Positions 17,242 through 27,066 of a stretch of DNA of 64,000 nucleotides are shown piece by piece. The DNA is from Halomonas sp. YLGW01 (GTDB lineage Bacteria > Pseudomonadota > Gammaproteobacteria > Pseudomonadales > Halomonadaceae), in contig NZ_CP062005.1 in assembly GCF_014840935.1 (NCBI RefSeq), positions 2,480,001-2,544,000 of the forward strand, read 5' to 3'. The notes under the pieces are model-generated. The model did no database searches and had not been told where the DNA came from. It was given only the letters and a program-made list of their open reading frames with translations. How positions within the stretch are numbered: the stretch's first letter is position 1; the number at the start of each line of letters is the position of its first letter. The translations under genes and the position numbers were made by a program.

Positions 17242-18068
17242 CAGGGCGCATCCAGGTCCGGCGCGTCAAAGTCCGGCACGGCGAAGCCATAGTCACGCAG
17301 CACCTGCCTCGCGGGCTCGCTCTGCAGGTAGGCATAGAAGGCCTCGGCGGTTTCCCCGGCCCCCGGCAGCAGCACCATGCGCTGGTGCAGGGGGCCATGC
17401 CAGGCCTCGGGTATCAGCACATAATCGCCCTGCTCGGCCAGCGCCGGCGAGCGTACCAGCGAATAGGCCACCAGACCGCCGCGCGTATCGGATGAGAGTG
17501 CGAAGCGCGCCGCCTGGGCGACGTTCTCGCCCTGCACCTGCAAGGGCTGACTGGCGTCCCACAGGCCTTCATGCTCCAGCGCCTGTCGAGCCGCCACTCC
17601 ATAGGGGGCGTGCTCGGGGTTGGCCAGGGCAATACGCGTGCGGGTGCCATCGGCCTCCCGGGCCCTGATGGCCTCTTCCAGCGCGGCCAGCGGCGCCTCG
17701 GCTGACAGACGCCCCCCCTCCTGGCCCTTGCGCTGCAGCCAGACCAGGCGCCCCCGGGCGTAACGCACCCCGGCATCGCGGGTCTTGCCGGCCTCGTGAA
17801 GGGCCTGAACATAGCCTTCGTTGGCCGAGAGGAAGAGCGCGAAGGGCGCGCCCTGGGCGATCTGGCGGCGGAAATTGCCCGACGAGCCCATGTTCAGGAT
17901 CACCCGCTGACCGCTCGCCGCCGTGAAGTCCTCGGCGATCTCGGTCAGGGCGAACTGCAGGCTCGAGGCCACGGCGATGCGGGGGACCTCTTCGGCCATG
18001 GCGATCGGCGCGACGGCCAGGCTCGCGCTCAGCAGCCAGCGGGCCAGTCGAGGCATCAACGATCGCAT
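17241..18068 (-). CDS. modA: Molybdate ABC transporter substrate-binding protein
   Basis: 275 residues from the ATG at 18068, selected because AAGGA lies seven bases upstream and the signal peptide (ending AMAEE, about residue 25) then has normal length. After it comes RIAVASSLQFALTEIAEDF and NMGSSGNFRRQIAQGAPFALFLSANE: the two serine-containing oxyanion-binding segments of ModA. It delivers molybdate from the periplasm. No ModE regulator or obvious ModE box is visible upstream. Confidence 0.93.
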   Translation of the reverse strand: MRSLMPRLARWLLSASLAVAPIAMAEEVPRIAVASSLQFALTEIAEDFTAASGQRVILNMGSSGNFRRQIAQGAPFALFLSANEGYVQALHEAGKTRDAGVRYARGRLVWLQRKGQEGGRLSAEAPLAALEEAIRAREADGTRTRIALANPEHAPYGVAARQALEHEGLWDASQPLQVQGENVAQAARFALSSDTRGGLVAYSLVRSPALAEQGDYVLIPEAWHGPLHQRMVLLPGAGETAEAFYAYLQSEPARQVLRDYGFAVPDFDAPDLDAP

Positions 18069-18222
18069 AGAGAAATCCTTGTCCGGCAAGTTTGGGGGGC
18101 AAGAGGCCAATGTCATCACAGCGGCCCTTCTACAGCAACGCGACGCGACGGTACCGCAGCGGTCCGTCGAGGCGCCGGCTCCTGTCATGGTACCGCAATA
18201 AAACTCATGCAAGGTCAATGGC
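18069..18222. promoter_or_regulatory. Divergent promoter region modA / EAL-GGDEF gene with repeated GGTACCGCA
   Basis: Contains GGTACCGCA twice, at 18150-18158 and 18189-18197, 39 bases apart, in the space where the two promoters must lie. No molybdate-type ModE palindrome seen. Confidence 0.3.
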
Positions 18223-19983
18223 ATGATGCCTACACCGTCTCACCCTCAGCCCTTGACGCCACAAAGCGACGCCCACTGGCTCGATCACATCATCAAGACC
18301 GACGCCCTGACGGTGCTCTTCCAGCCGATCGTCGACGGCGAGAGTCAGCGGATCTTCGGCTATGAGGCGCTGATCCGCGGACCCTCGGATTCCCCGCTAC
18401 ATTCGCCGCTGATGCTGTTCGGTACCGCCGAGCACGAGGGTCGACTGGTGGAACTCGACCTGCTGTGTCGCCGGCTGGCCATCCAGCGCTTCGTCGAGCT
18501 GGACCTGCCGGCCGACCTGTTCCTCAATGTGATGCCGGCCACCATCCTCGAGAGGGATTTCCGAGAGGGAGCGACCATCGAGTACTCAAGGCGCGCCGGA
18601 CTCTCGCCTAAGCGGGTGGTGATCGAATTGACCGAGCATGCGCCGATCCATGACTACGAGCTGATGCGCCGGGCGGTGGCCCACTATCGGGACATGGGCT
18701 TTCGGGTCGCGCTGGACGATCTCGGCGCGGGCTACTCGGGACTTCGCCACTGGGCCGAGCTGCGCCCGGATTTCGTCAAGATCGACCGTCACTTCATCGA
18801 GGGCATCGACCAGGACAGCCTCAAGCAACAGTTCCTGCGCTCGATCGTCGACGTCTCGCGCAACCTGGACTGCCGACTGATCGCCGAGGGCATCGAGACC
18901 CGAGAGGAATATCACACCCTCTGGGAGATGCAGGTGACCTACTTGCAGGGCTATCATTTCGCTCGTCCCAGTGAACAGCCGTCCCGAGGCCTCGAACACC
19001 TCATGCCCACCCCGGAACGTCAGTATGCCAACCGCCATACCGCCGCCTCGATCTGCCGGCCGATTGCCGCGATTGATGCCAGGGTCAGGCTGCCGGCGCT
19101 GCTCGAGCGCTTCAAGAACGATCCGGGGCTGCGTTGCGTGGCGCTGATCAGCCAGGAGCGCCCAGTCGGCGTCATTCGTCGCAACGATTTCCTGACCCTG
19201 TTTGCCAACCCCTTCGGCCATTCGCTGTACGCCAAGAGTGCCCTGGAGGAGCTCGCCGACAAGCAGATGATCGTGGCCCGCCAGAACACCCCGCTGGAGC
19301 AGTTGAGCCAGTGGGTGACCGAGACCGACGACGGCCGCCACGAGGACTTCGTGATCGTCGACGACGCCGGCCACTACTTGGGCATGGGCAACATCATCGA
19401 CCTGCTACGCGAGATTACCGCCCATCGTGTGCGCCTGGCGCGCCATGCCAACCCCCTGACCGGCCTTCCCGGCAATGCGCTGATCAACGACGCCCTCGCG
19501 ACCCGACTGGCCGAGGGGCGTCACTTCGTCGCGGCCTACTGCGATCTCGACCAGTTCAAGGCCTATAACGACGGCTACGGCTACGCTCATGGCGACGAGG
19601 TGATCATCGCCCTGGCGACTCTGTTGCAGACCACGCTTGTCGAGCAGGGCCACTTCATCGGCCATATCGGCGGCGATGATTTCATGTTGCTGCTGAGCGG
19701 TAACGACTGGCAGCACCATTGCCGGCAGGTGCTTGAGCGCTTCGAGTCCATGGCACCCGACTTCTACCGGCCCGCCGATCGCGAGGCCGGCGGCCTGGAA
19801 GGCGAGGATCGCCAGGGGCATCGCCGCTTCTTTCCCTTCATCAGCCTCTCCATCGCCGCCCTACCGGTGCCCCCCGGCAGTTTCGACAGCGCCGTGGCCA
19901 TCGCCGACCGACTCTCCGAGCTCAAGCGGCACGCCAAGCGCACGCCGGGCAATCACCTGCTGATCGAGCGCCGCCACCGCTGA
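18223..19983 (+). CDS. EAL-CBS-GGDEF cyclic-di-GMP protein
   Basis: 586 residues, cytoplasmic. The N-terminal EAL domain (about 20-265) is complete: YEALIRGP (Glu 48), FLNVMP, ELTEHAP, ALDDLGAGYSG, FVKIDRHF, IAEGIET and LQGYHFARP, so phosphodiesterase activity against cyclic di-GMP is expected. A CBS pair follows (about 275-395), then a GGDEF domain (about 415-580) whose signature reads HIGGDDF at 483-487. With Asp in place of the Glu and no RxxD inhibitory site, cyclase activity is doubtful; it may only bind GTP. A GCAAGGT ribosome site precedes two adjacent ATG codons. Confidence 0.93.
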   Translation: MMPTPSHPQPLTPQSDAHWLDHIIKTDALTVLFQPIVDGESQRIFGYEALIRGPSDSPLHSPLMLFGTAEHEGRLVELDLLCRRLAIQRFVELDLPADLFLNVMPATILERDFREGATIEYSRRAGLSPKRVVIELTEHAPIHDYELMRRAVAHYRDMGFRVALDDLGAGYSGLRHWAELRPDFVKIDRHFIEGIDQDSLKQQFLRSIVDVSRNLDCRLIAEGIETREEYHTLWEMQVTYLQGYHFARPSEQPSRGLEHLMPTPERQYANRHTAASICRPIAAIDARVRLPALLERFKNDPGLRCVALISQERPVGVIRRNDFLTLFANPFGHSLYAKSALEELADKQMIVARQNTPLEQLSQWVTETDDGRHEDFVIVDDAGHYLGMGNIIDLLREITAHRVRLARHANPLTGLPGNALINDALATRLAEGRHFVAAYCDLDQFKAYNDGYGYAHGDEVIIALATLLQTTLVEQGHFIGHIGGDDFMLLLSGNDWQHHCRQVLERFESMAPDFYRPADREAGGLEGEDRQGHRRFFPFISLSIAALPVPPGSFDSAVAIADRLSELKRHAKRTPGNHLLIERRHR

Positions 19984-20065
19984 CGATCGCGGCCCTGCCC
20001 TGCATCAAGGCGCCATCCGGCGGCACCGCTATACTGCCATCATCCCCGTGCCGCAGGAGATCGCC

Positions 20066-20866
20066 ATGGATTCCGCGCCGCTCTACAGCGATGCCTACCA
20101 ACCCCGCGAGATTGCCAGGCGGGTGGCCAGCATGGGGGTTGCCAAGGCCCAGGCCGATGCCCTGACCCTGCTGGTGCTCGGCGTGCTGGCCGGCGCCTTC
20201 ATCGCCCTCGGTGGCTTCTTCTACACCGTGGTGGTGACGGACAGCGCCCTGGGGCTGGGCGTGACCCGGCTGCTCGGTGGCCTCGCCTTCAGCCTCGGCC
20301 TGGTGCTGGTGGTGGTGGGCGGCGCCGAACTCTTCACCGGCAACAACCTGCTGGCCATGGCCTGGGCCAGCGGCCAGATCACCGGTCGGGCGCTGCTGCG
20401 CAACTGGGGCCTGGTGTATGCCGGCAACGTGGTCGGCGCGCTGGGCACGGCGCTGCTGGTGGTGTGGGCCGACAGCGGGGCCCTGGGGGGCGGCGCGGTG
20501 GGCGAGACGGCGCTGGGCATCGCCGTCTCCAAGGCCGAGCTCGGGGTGATCCCCGCCTTCGCTCGGGGCGTGCTGTGCAATGTGCTGGTGTGTCTCGCGG
20601 TATGGCTGGCCATGGGCGGACACAGCGTCACCGACAAGATCCTGGCCGTCGCCCTGCCGATCGCGGCCTTCGTGGCCATGGGCTTCGAGCACTCCATCGC
20701 CAACTGGTTCTTCCTGCCACTGGGCCTGGCGCTGGATGCCCAGGGCCAGGTCTCGCTGACCGGCGCGGCCGCCAACCTGCTGGTGGTGACCCTTGGCAAC
20801 ATCGTCGGCGGCACCCTCCTGGTGGCCGGTGTCTACTGGCTCGCCTACCTGCGCCCTCGTGACTGA
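20066..20866 (+). CDS. Formate/nitrite transporter (FNT) family channel
   Basis: 266 residues from the ATG at 20066, with AGGAG six bases upstream. Six hydrophobic segments; FNT signatures seen: [39 protein letters not shown] (helix 2 broken loop region), [16 protein letters not shown] and [16 protein letters not shown] (the FEHSIAN motif of helix 5). A pentameric channel for formate, nitrite or related small anions. No formate or nitrite enzyme lies beside it, so its natural anion is not known. Confidence 0.92.
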   Translation: MDSAPLYSDAYQPREIARRVASMGVAKAQADALTLLVLGVLAGAFIALGGFFYTVVVTDSALGLGVTRLLGGLAFSLGLVLVVVGGAELFTGNNLLAMAWASGQITGRALLRNWGLVYAGNVVGALGTALLVVWADSGALGGGAVGETALGIAVSKAELGVIPAFARGVLCNVLVCLAVWLAMGGHSVTDKILAVALPIAAFVAMGFEHSIANWFFLPLGLALDAQGQVSLTGAAANLLVVTLGNIVGGTLLVAGVYWLAYLRPRD

Positions 20867-21017
20867 GGGGCGCGCTTATCACCGCCCCTCTTCTGCTCCA
20901 TGCCTCGGCAGGTCCCCGACGACAGTTGGGATGCGCCGGACGAGACGCTACAATGCGCGCCCGCACTATTGCTCACGCGCGCTCGGCCCCGCCGGGCCCT
21001 TTCGATTGGACCCCCCA

Positions 21018-22607
<1,590 letters not shown>

Positions 22608-22640
22608 GCCTGTCGCCGATCCCAAAACCCCGACGCAAAA

Positions 22641-22673
22641 GCGCCGCCGCCCCGAGGGGCGGCGGCGTTTTTT
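22641..22673 (+). terminator. Strong intrinsic terminator after ABC-F gene
   Basis: A 12 bp all-GC stem (CGCCGCCGCCCC with its complement) followed at once by six T. It also stands at the 3' side of the convergent phasin gene (stop at 22727). Confidence 0.9.
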
Positions 22674-22726
22674 GTCATCTCGCCTCACCGACGGGGAAGC
22701 GCCCCGTCGGCGAGCGAACCGACGCC

Positions 22727-23107
22727 TTACTTGGCGGCCGGCTTGGCCGCAGTGGTGGCCGCCTTGGAGGCGCTCTTGACGCTCTCCTCGGTCAGCTTCT
22801 GCGCCTGCTGCACCACTTCCTGGTTCATGGCGACGACCTTCTCGGTGTCGGCCTTGACGCGCTCGCCGACATCCTTGGCGACCTTCTGCTGACCTTCGAC
22901 GTAGCTACGCAGCCCTTCGGCATCCTTGACGTCCAGGGCGGCGCGGGCCTGACCGAGGCCGAGATCGCTGTAGGCCTTGACCGCATCGAACTGAGCGGCC
23001 ATCAGCTTCTCGGTGTAGTCCAGGCTCATGGCGGCGTAGGAGCGGGCCGGACCGAAGAACAGGGATTCGAACTGCTGGGTGACTTGATCGAAACTGGTGT
23101 TGCTCAT
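22727..23107 (-). CDS. phaP: Phasin (PHA granule-associated protein)
   Basis: 126 residues, almost entirely amphipathic helix. Phasin features: FESLFFGPARSYAAMSLDYTEKLMAAQFDAVKAYSDLGL near the start contains the usual hydrophobic repeat (residues about 13-50; only key part: PARSYAAM), then EGLRSYVEGQQKVAKDV and an Ala/Lys-rich tail ending KPAAK. Phasins coat polyhydroxyalkanoate granules. Single gene; the synthase phaC is 20 kb away. Its promoter carries two TTGC-N3-GCAA-like sites expected for PhaR control. Confidence 0.9.
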   Translation of the reverse strand: MSNTSFDQVTQQFESLFFGPARSYAAMSLDYTEKLMAAQFDAVKAYSDLGLGQARAALDVKDAEGLRSYVEGQQKVAKDVGERVKADTEKVVAMNQEVVQQAQKLTEESVKSASKAATTAAKPAAK

Positions 23108-23426
23108 GGTTCACCTCACTAGCGAACGGTTGCAAAAGGAGAGGCGTCCTGCCTCCCGCTGCAATGCAACATAGCAAAGCACTTGTTGCGCCGCAACATC
23201 GATTATTCTCCTTCGCCCGTCTCGCCCCTCGCCTCCCGCGCCCTCCCGGAAAATTGCCCAGGTGGCTCTGGGCCTCGCCACACCGCCCGGGCCGTCAGCC
23301 AAGCGTTTAAACCCCGTCCGATCAGCGCCTTGATGCGCCCCCGGTGCGGCGATACTGTCGTGGCATCGGGCGACTCGCCCGCACCACAACAATGCCAAGA
23401 ATCCTCTCAAGGCAGGAGCTTCCACC
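23108..23426. promoter_or_regulatory. Divergent promoter region phasin / liv operon
   Basis: 319 bases without a convincing gene. On the minus strand a promoter TTGCGG - 17 bases - TATGTT is seen for the phasin gene (about 23168-23197), overlapped by two inverted repeats. The liv side (23250-23426) shows no clear promoter hexamers or operator. Confidence 0.5.
23159..23196 (-). promoter_or_regulatory. Two PhaR-like operator sites over the phasin promoter
   Basis: TTGC-GCC-GCAA at 23186-23196 (within a longer perfect TGTTGCG-C-CGCAACA palindrome, 23184-23198) and CTGC-AAT-GCAA at 23159-23169, 27 bases centre to centre. PhaR of Paracoccus and relatives recognises CTGC-N3/4-GCAG. One site overlaps the minus-35 hexamer, the other lies just after the minus-10, the right places for a repressor. 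Confidence 0.45.
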
Positions 23427-24209
23427 TTGATCCGAATCGAAAACGTCTCCAAGTCCTTCGGCGGCTTGCAGGCGGTGAAGGACGTGTCGTTCGAGGTTGC
23501 CCAGGGCAGCATCACCGGCTTGATCGGCCCCAACGGGGCCGGCAAGAGTACCCTGTTCAATATGGTCGCCGGCCTCTTCCCGCCTACCAGCGGCCGCATC
23601 CTGCTCGACGGCGAAGACATCACCGGCCTGCCCACCCACACACTCTTCCACAAGGGCCTGGTGCGCACCTTCCAGATTCCCCATGAGTTCTCGCAGATGA
23701 CGGTGCGGGAAAACCTGATGGTGGTGCCCCCCGACCAGAGCGGCGAGAACCTCTTCAACAGCTGGCTGCGCTGGGGCAGGGTCCGAGAGGAGGATGGCCG
23801 CGTCCTCGAGCGGGTCGACGAGGTGCTCGACTTCCTCGAGATCTCACATGTCGCCGACGAGCTGGCCGGCAACCTATCGGGGGGCCAGAAAAAGCTGTTG
23901 GACCTCGGTCGCACCATGATGACCGACGCCAAGATGGTGCTGCTCGACGAGCCCGGCGCCGGCGTCAACCGCACCCTGCTCGGCAAGATCCGCGAAGCGA
24001 TCCGCCGCCTCAACACCGAGCGGGGCTACACCTTCTGTCTGATCGAGCATGACATGGACCTGATCTCGCAGCTCTGCGACCCGGTACACGTGATGGCCAA
24101 CGGCGAGCTGATCGCCTCGGGCCCGATGGACGAGATTCGCCAGAATGCCGAGGTCCGCGAGGCCTACCTGGGCGGCGGCGTCAGTGGCCAGATGGGGGAA
24201 GACGCATGA
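23427..24209 (+). CDS. livG: Liv-type ABC transporter ATP-binding protein (LivG-like)
   Basis: 260 residues. Walker A GPNGAGKST, the LivG-type QIPHEFSQMTVRENLMV region, signature LSGGQKKLLDLGR, Walker B MVLLDEPGAGVN and H-loop LIEHDMD are intact. It starts at a TTG with AGGAG nine bases upstream. First gene of a livG-livF-livH-livM operon, with an ATGA overlap to livF. Powers uptake of a branched-chain amino acid, amide or similar compound. Confidence 0.9.
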   Translation: MIRIENVSKSFGGLQAVKDVSFEVAQGSITGLIGPNGAGKSTLFNMVAGLFPPTSGRILLDGEDITGLPTHTLFHKGLVRTFQIPHEFSQMTVRENLMVVPPDQSGENLFNSWLRWGRVREEDGRVLERVDEVLDFLEISHVADELAGNLSGGQKKLLDLGRTMMTDAKMVLLDEPGAGVNRTLLGKIREAIRRLNTERGYTFCLIEHDMDLISQLCDPVHVMANGELIASGPMDEIRQNAEVREAYLGGGVSGQMGEDA

Positions 24210-24925
24210 GCAGCTCGACCACCACCCTGCTGGATGCCCGCGATATCTACGGCGGCTATGGCGGCGCCGACATCCTCAAGGGCACCCACCTGCGGGCCAA
24301 TGCCGATGAGATCGTGGTCATCGTCGGCCCCAACGGCGCCGGCAAGTCCACCGCCATGAAGGCAATCTTCGGTCTGGTGAAGATCCGCAGCGGCCAGGTA
24401 CTTTTTCAGGGCGAGGACATCACCAACGCCAAGCCCGAACAGATGGTGCGCCGGGGCATCGCCTATGTGCCTCAGGAGAAGAACGTCTTCCCGTCGCTGA
24501 CCGTACAGGAAAACCTCGAGATGGGCGGTTACCTGATGACCGGCGATCTCAGGCCGCGCATGGAGAAGGTCTATGAGTTGTTCCCCAAGCTTGCCGAGCG
24601 CCGGCGCCAACCCGCCGGGCTGATGTCCGGCGGCGAGCGCCAGCTGGTCGCCATGGGCCGCGCGCTGATGGTCGACCCCAGGCTCTTGATGCTCGATGAG
24701 CCCACCGCCGGCCTGTCGCCGAAGCTGATCGACGAGACCTTCGAGCGTATCCAGGAGATCAACGCCCAGGGCATCGGCGTGCTGATGGTGGAGCAGAACG
24801 CCAAGCAGGCGCTCGCCATCGCCAGTCGCGGTTATGTGCTGGCCACCGGCGCCAACCGCCACGAGGACACCGGGCCCAATCTGCTGGCCGACCCGGAAGT
24901 CGCCGAAATGTTCCTGGGGGGCTAG
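24206..24925 (+). CDS. livF: Liv-type ABC transporter ATP-binding protein (LivF-like)
   Basis: 239 residues. Walker A GPNGAGKST, the LivF-type IAYVPQEKNVFPSLTVQENL segment, signature MSGGERQLVAMGR, Walker B LMLDEPTAGLSP and H-loop MVEQNAKQAL. Overlaps livG by four bases and ends two bases before livH, so the genes are tightly coupled. Partner ATPase of LivG. Confidence 0.93.
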   Translation: MSSSTTTLLDARDIYGGYGGADILKGTHLRANADEIVVIVGPNGAGKSTAMKAIFGLVKIRSGQVLFQGEDITNAKPEQMVRRGIAYVPQEKNVFPSLTVQENLEMGGYLMTGDLRPRMEKVYELFPKLAERRRQPAGLMSGGERQLVAMGRALMVDPRLLMLDEPTAGLSPKLIDETFERIQEINAQGIGVLMVEQNAKQALAIASRGYVLATGANRHEDTGPNLLADPEVAEMFLGG

Positions 24926-24927
24926 CC

Positions 24928-25797
24928 ATGAACGACATCATTCAGATCCTGATCTACGGCCTGGTACTGGGCAGCGTGCTGAGCATGGGGGCCATCGGGG
25001 TGTCGATGATCTTCGGCATCCTGCGCTTCGCCCACTTCGCCCACGGCGACTTCATGACCCTGGGCGCCTATATCGGCCTGACCTTCATCGGCGTGTTCGG
25101 GCTCAGCCCCTGGTTCGCCCTCCCCGCGGCGATGGTCGGCATGGCCGTGGTCGGCGTGGGCATCGACCAGGTGCTCTACCGACGCATCCGTCGCACCCAG
25201 CCGGTGATCCTGCTGATCGCCTCCTTCGGCATGGCGCTGATCCTTCGTAGCCTGATCCAGCTGATCTGGGGCTCGGAGAACCAGACCTATGCCTCGGGCA
25301 TCCAGTTTCCCTGGCGCCTCGACGTGCTCGGCGGCCTGCGCATCAAGCCTGACCATGTGTGGATCGTGCTGATCTCGCTGGGGCTGGTGGCCGCTGTGCA
25401 CCTCTTCCTGACCCGCACCCGCATGGGCAAGGCGATGCGCGCCATGTCCGATAACATGGATCTGGCGCTGGTCAGCGGCATCCCCGCCGAGCGGGTGATC
25501 ATGGTCACCTGGCTGATCGGCGGGGCCCTCGCCGCCGCCGCCGGCGTCTTCCTCGGCATCGACACCCGCCTGCACCCGGTGATGGGCTGGACGACCCTGC
25601 TGCCGGTGTTCGCCGCCGCCATTCTCGGCGGCATCGGGCGGCCCTACGGGGCCATCGTCGGCGGCATGATCATCGGCATCTCGATGGAGATGTCGACGCT
25701 GTTCATCTCCGCCGCCTACAAGCCGGCCGTGGCCTTCGCCATCATGGTGGTGATGCTGATCGTCAGGCCTCAGGGCATCTTCAAGGGGACACTGTAA
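24928..25797 (+). CDS. livH: Liv-type ABC transporter permease (LivH-like)
   Basis: 289 residues, about eight membrane segments. Begins with the usual IYGLVLGSVLSMGAIGVSMI and has RFAHFAHGDFMTLGAYI, a family hallmark, and GKAMRAMSDNMDLALVSGI, the cytoplasmic EAA-like loop. One base is shared with livM. Forms the membrane channel with LivM. Confidence 0.93.
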   Translation: MNDIIQILIYGLVLGSVLSMGAIGVSMIFGILRFAHFAHGDFMTLGAYIGLTFIGVFGLSPWFALPAAMVGMAVVGVGIDQVLYRRIRRTQPVILLIASFGMALILRSLIQLIWGSENQTYASGIQFPWRLDVLGGLRIKPDHVWIVLISLGLVAAVHLFLTRTRMGKAMRAMSDNMDLALVSGIPAERVIMVTWLIGGALAAAAGVFLGIDTRLHPVMGWTTLLPVFAAAILGGIGRPYGAIVGGMIIGISMEMSTLFISAAYKPAVAFAIMVVMLIVRPQGIFKGTL

Positions 25798-26747
25798 TGG
25801 AACTCGCCAGCCTGCTCGGGTACCTCGTCTCGTTTCTGACCTTCGCCGGCATCTATGCGGTGCTGACCATGGGCCTCAACACCCAATGGGGCTTCACCGG
25901 CCAGTTCAACATCGGCATCGCCGGCTTCTTCGCCGTGGGCGCCTACACCAGCGCGATTCTCACCACGCCGGAGAGCCCCGCCTATCTCGGCGGACTGGGC
26001 ATGCCCTTCCTGGTCGGCCTAGTGGGGGCGACGCTCGCCTCGGCGCTGGTCGGCCTGGTGATCGGGCGCATCACCGCCAAGCTGCGCACCGACTACCTGG
26101 CCATCGCCACCATCGGTATCGCCGAGATGATCCGCCTGTTCATCAAAAACGAGGACTGGCTGACCAACGGGGTGCGCGGCATCGCCGGCATCGCCCGGCC
26201 CTTCGCCGGCACACCGCTGGACAGCCCCTTCGGCTATCTGCTGATCGTGGTGGCCTTCGTGGTACTGGTCTACTTCCTGCTCGAGCGCGCCTACGCCTCG
26301 CCCTGGGGCCGGGTGCTGCGGGCAATCCGCGAGAACGAGCCGGCCACCGCCGCGGCGGGCAAGTCGATCGCCCGCTTCCGCCTGCAGGCCTTCGTGCTCG
26401 GTGCCGCCATCATGGGCCTGGGCGGCGGCCTCTATGCCCACTTCTTCGGCTTCCTGAGCCCCGAGGCCTTCATGCCGCTCTACGGCACCTTCCTGGTGTG
26501 GGTGATGCTGATCGCCGGCGGCAGCGGCAACAACCGCGGCGCCATCCTCGGGGCGGTGGTGGTATGGGGGGTCTGGACCCTGACCGAACTCTCCACCGAC
26601 CTGCTGCCCACCGAGTACGCTACCCAGGCCGCCGCCCTGCGCGTGCTGCTGATCGGCGTGCTGCTGCAGATCATCCTGGTCACCCGGCCCCAGGGCATCC
26701 TGCCCGAGCAGCCGCCCAAGCTGATCGCCCGCAAGCGCAAGGACTGA
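25797..26747 (+). CDS. livM: Liv-type ABC transporter permease (LivM-like)
   Basis: 316 residues, about ten membrane segments. Hallmarks: LNTQWGFTGQFNIGIAGFFA and GRVLRAIRENEPATAAAGKS, the ATPase-docking loop, and GSGNNRGAILGA. Ends in the basic tail LIARKRKD. Last gene of the operon; a hairpin terminator follows at 26758-26804. Confidence 0.93.
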   Translation: MELASLLGYLVSFLTFAGIYAVLTMGLNTQWGFTGQFNIGIAGFFAVGAYTSAILTTPESPAYLGGLGMPFLVGLVGATLASALVGLVIGRITAKLRTDYLAIATIGIAEMIRLFIKNEDWLTNGVRGIAGIARPFAGTPLDSPFGYLLIVVAFVVLVYFLLERAYASPWGRVLRAIRENEPATAAAGKSIARFRLQAFVLGAAIMGLGGGLYAHFFGFLSPEAFMPLYGTFLVWVMLIAGGSGNNRGAILGAVVVWGVWTLTELSTDLLPTEYATQAAALRVLLIGVLLQIILVTRPQGILPEQPPKLIARKRKD

Positions 26748-26757
26748 CCGCTGGATG

Positions 26758-26804
26758 ACGCAAAGGGCCCGCCTCGGCTCTGCCGGGGCGGGCCCGATGC
26801 GTTT
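26758..26804 (+). terminator. Terminator after livM
   Basis: GGGCCCGCC pairs with GGCGGGCCC, enclosing a CGGC/GCCG inner stem, with an outer ACGCA/TGCGT arm and TTT after it. Lies 10 bases after the livM stop. Confidence 0.7.
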
Positions 26805-27006
26805 AGGCTCTCAGCACGGTCCTTCCCTAGCACCTCACGGCCTGCGCCGGACCTGGCGCCGGCCTTTCCGCCTCCTCTCCGCCCCTTTCCTTCCTCGTCC
26901 ACGTCCAGAGCCTGCTCCGGCGCTTCTAGCGATATTTCCACCGATGCTTGCTCCAGTGCTGGTCCCGGTGCTGGCCGACCACTCGCCACCGTTCAGGCGC
27001 GCATAA

Positions 27007-27043
27007 AAGACTGCCCCGGCCAATGGCCGGGGCAGTCTTGGGG
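27007..27043 (-). terminator. Terminator of the convergent Liv binding-protein gene
   Basis: A perfect 15 bp stem (AAGACTGCCCCGGCC and complement) with an AAT loop. On the minus strand it is followed by TTTTAT, and it begins about 28 bases after the binding-protein stop. It probably also stops read-through from the liv side. Confidence 0.85.
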
Positions 27044-27066
27044 ATCTCCCGTCACTACCTCTGGAA

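Noticed and set aside
26805-27000. Small gene in the C/T-rich stretch between the two liv terminators
   Set aside because: The only frame (26755-27006) has no ribosome site and overlaps a terminator hairpin.
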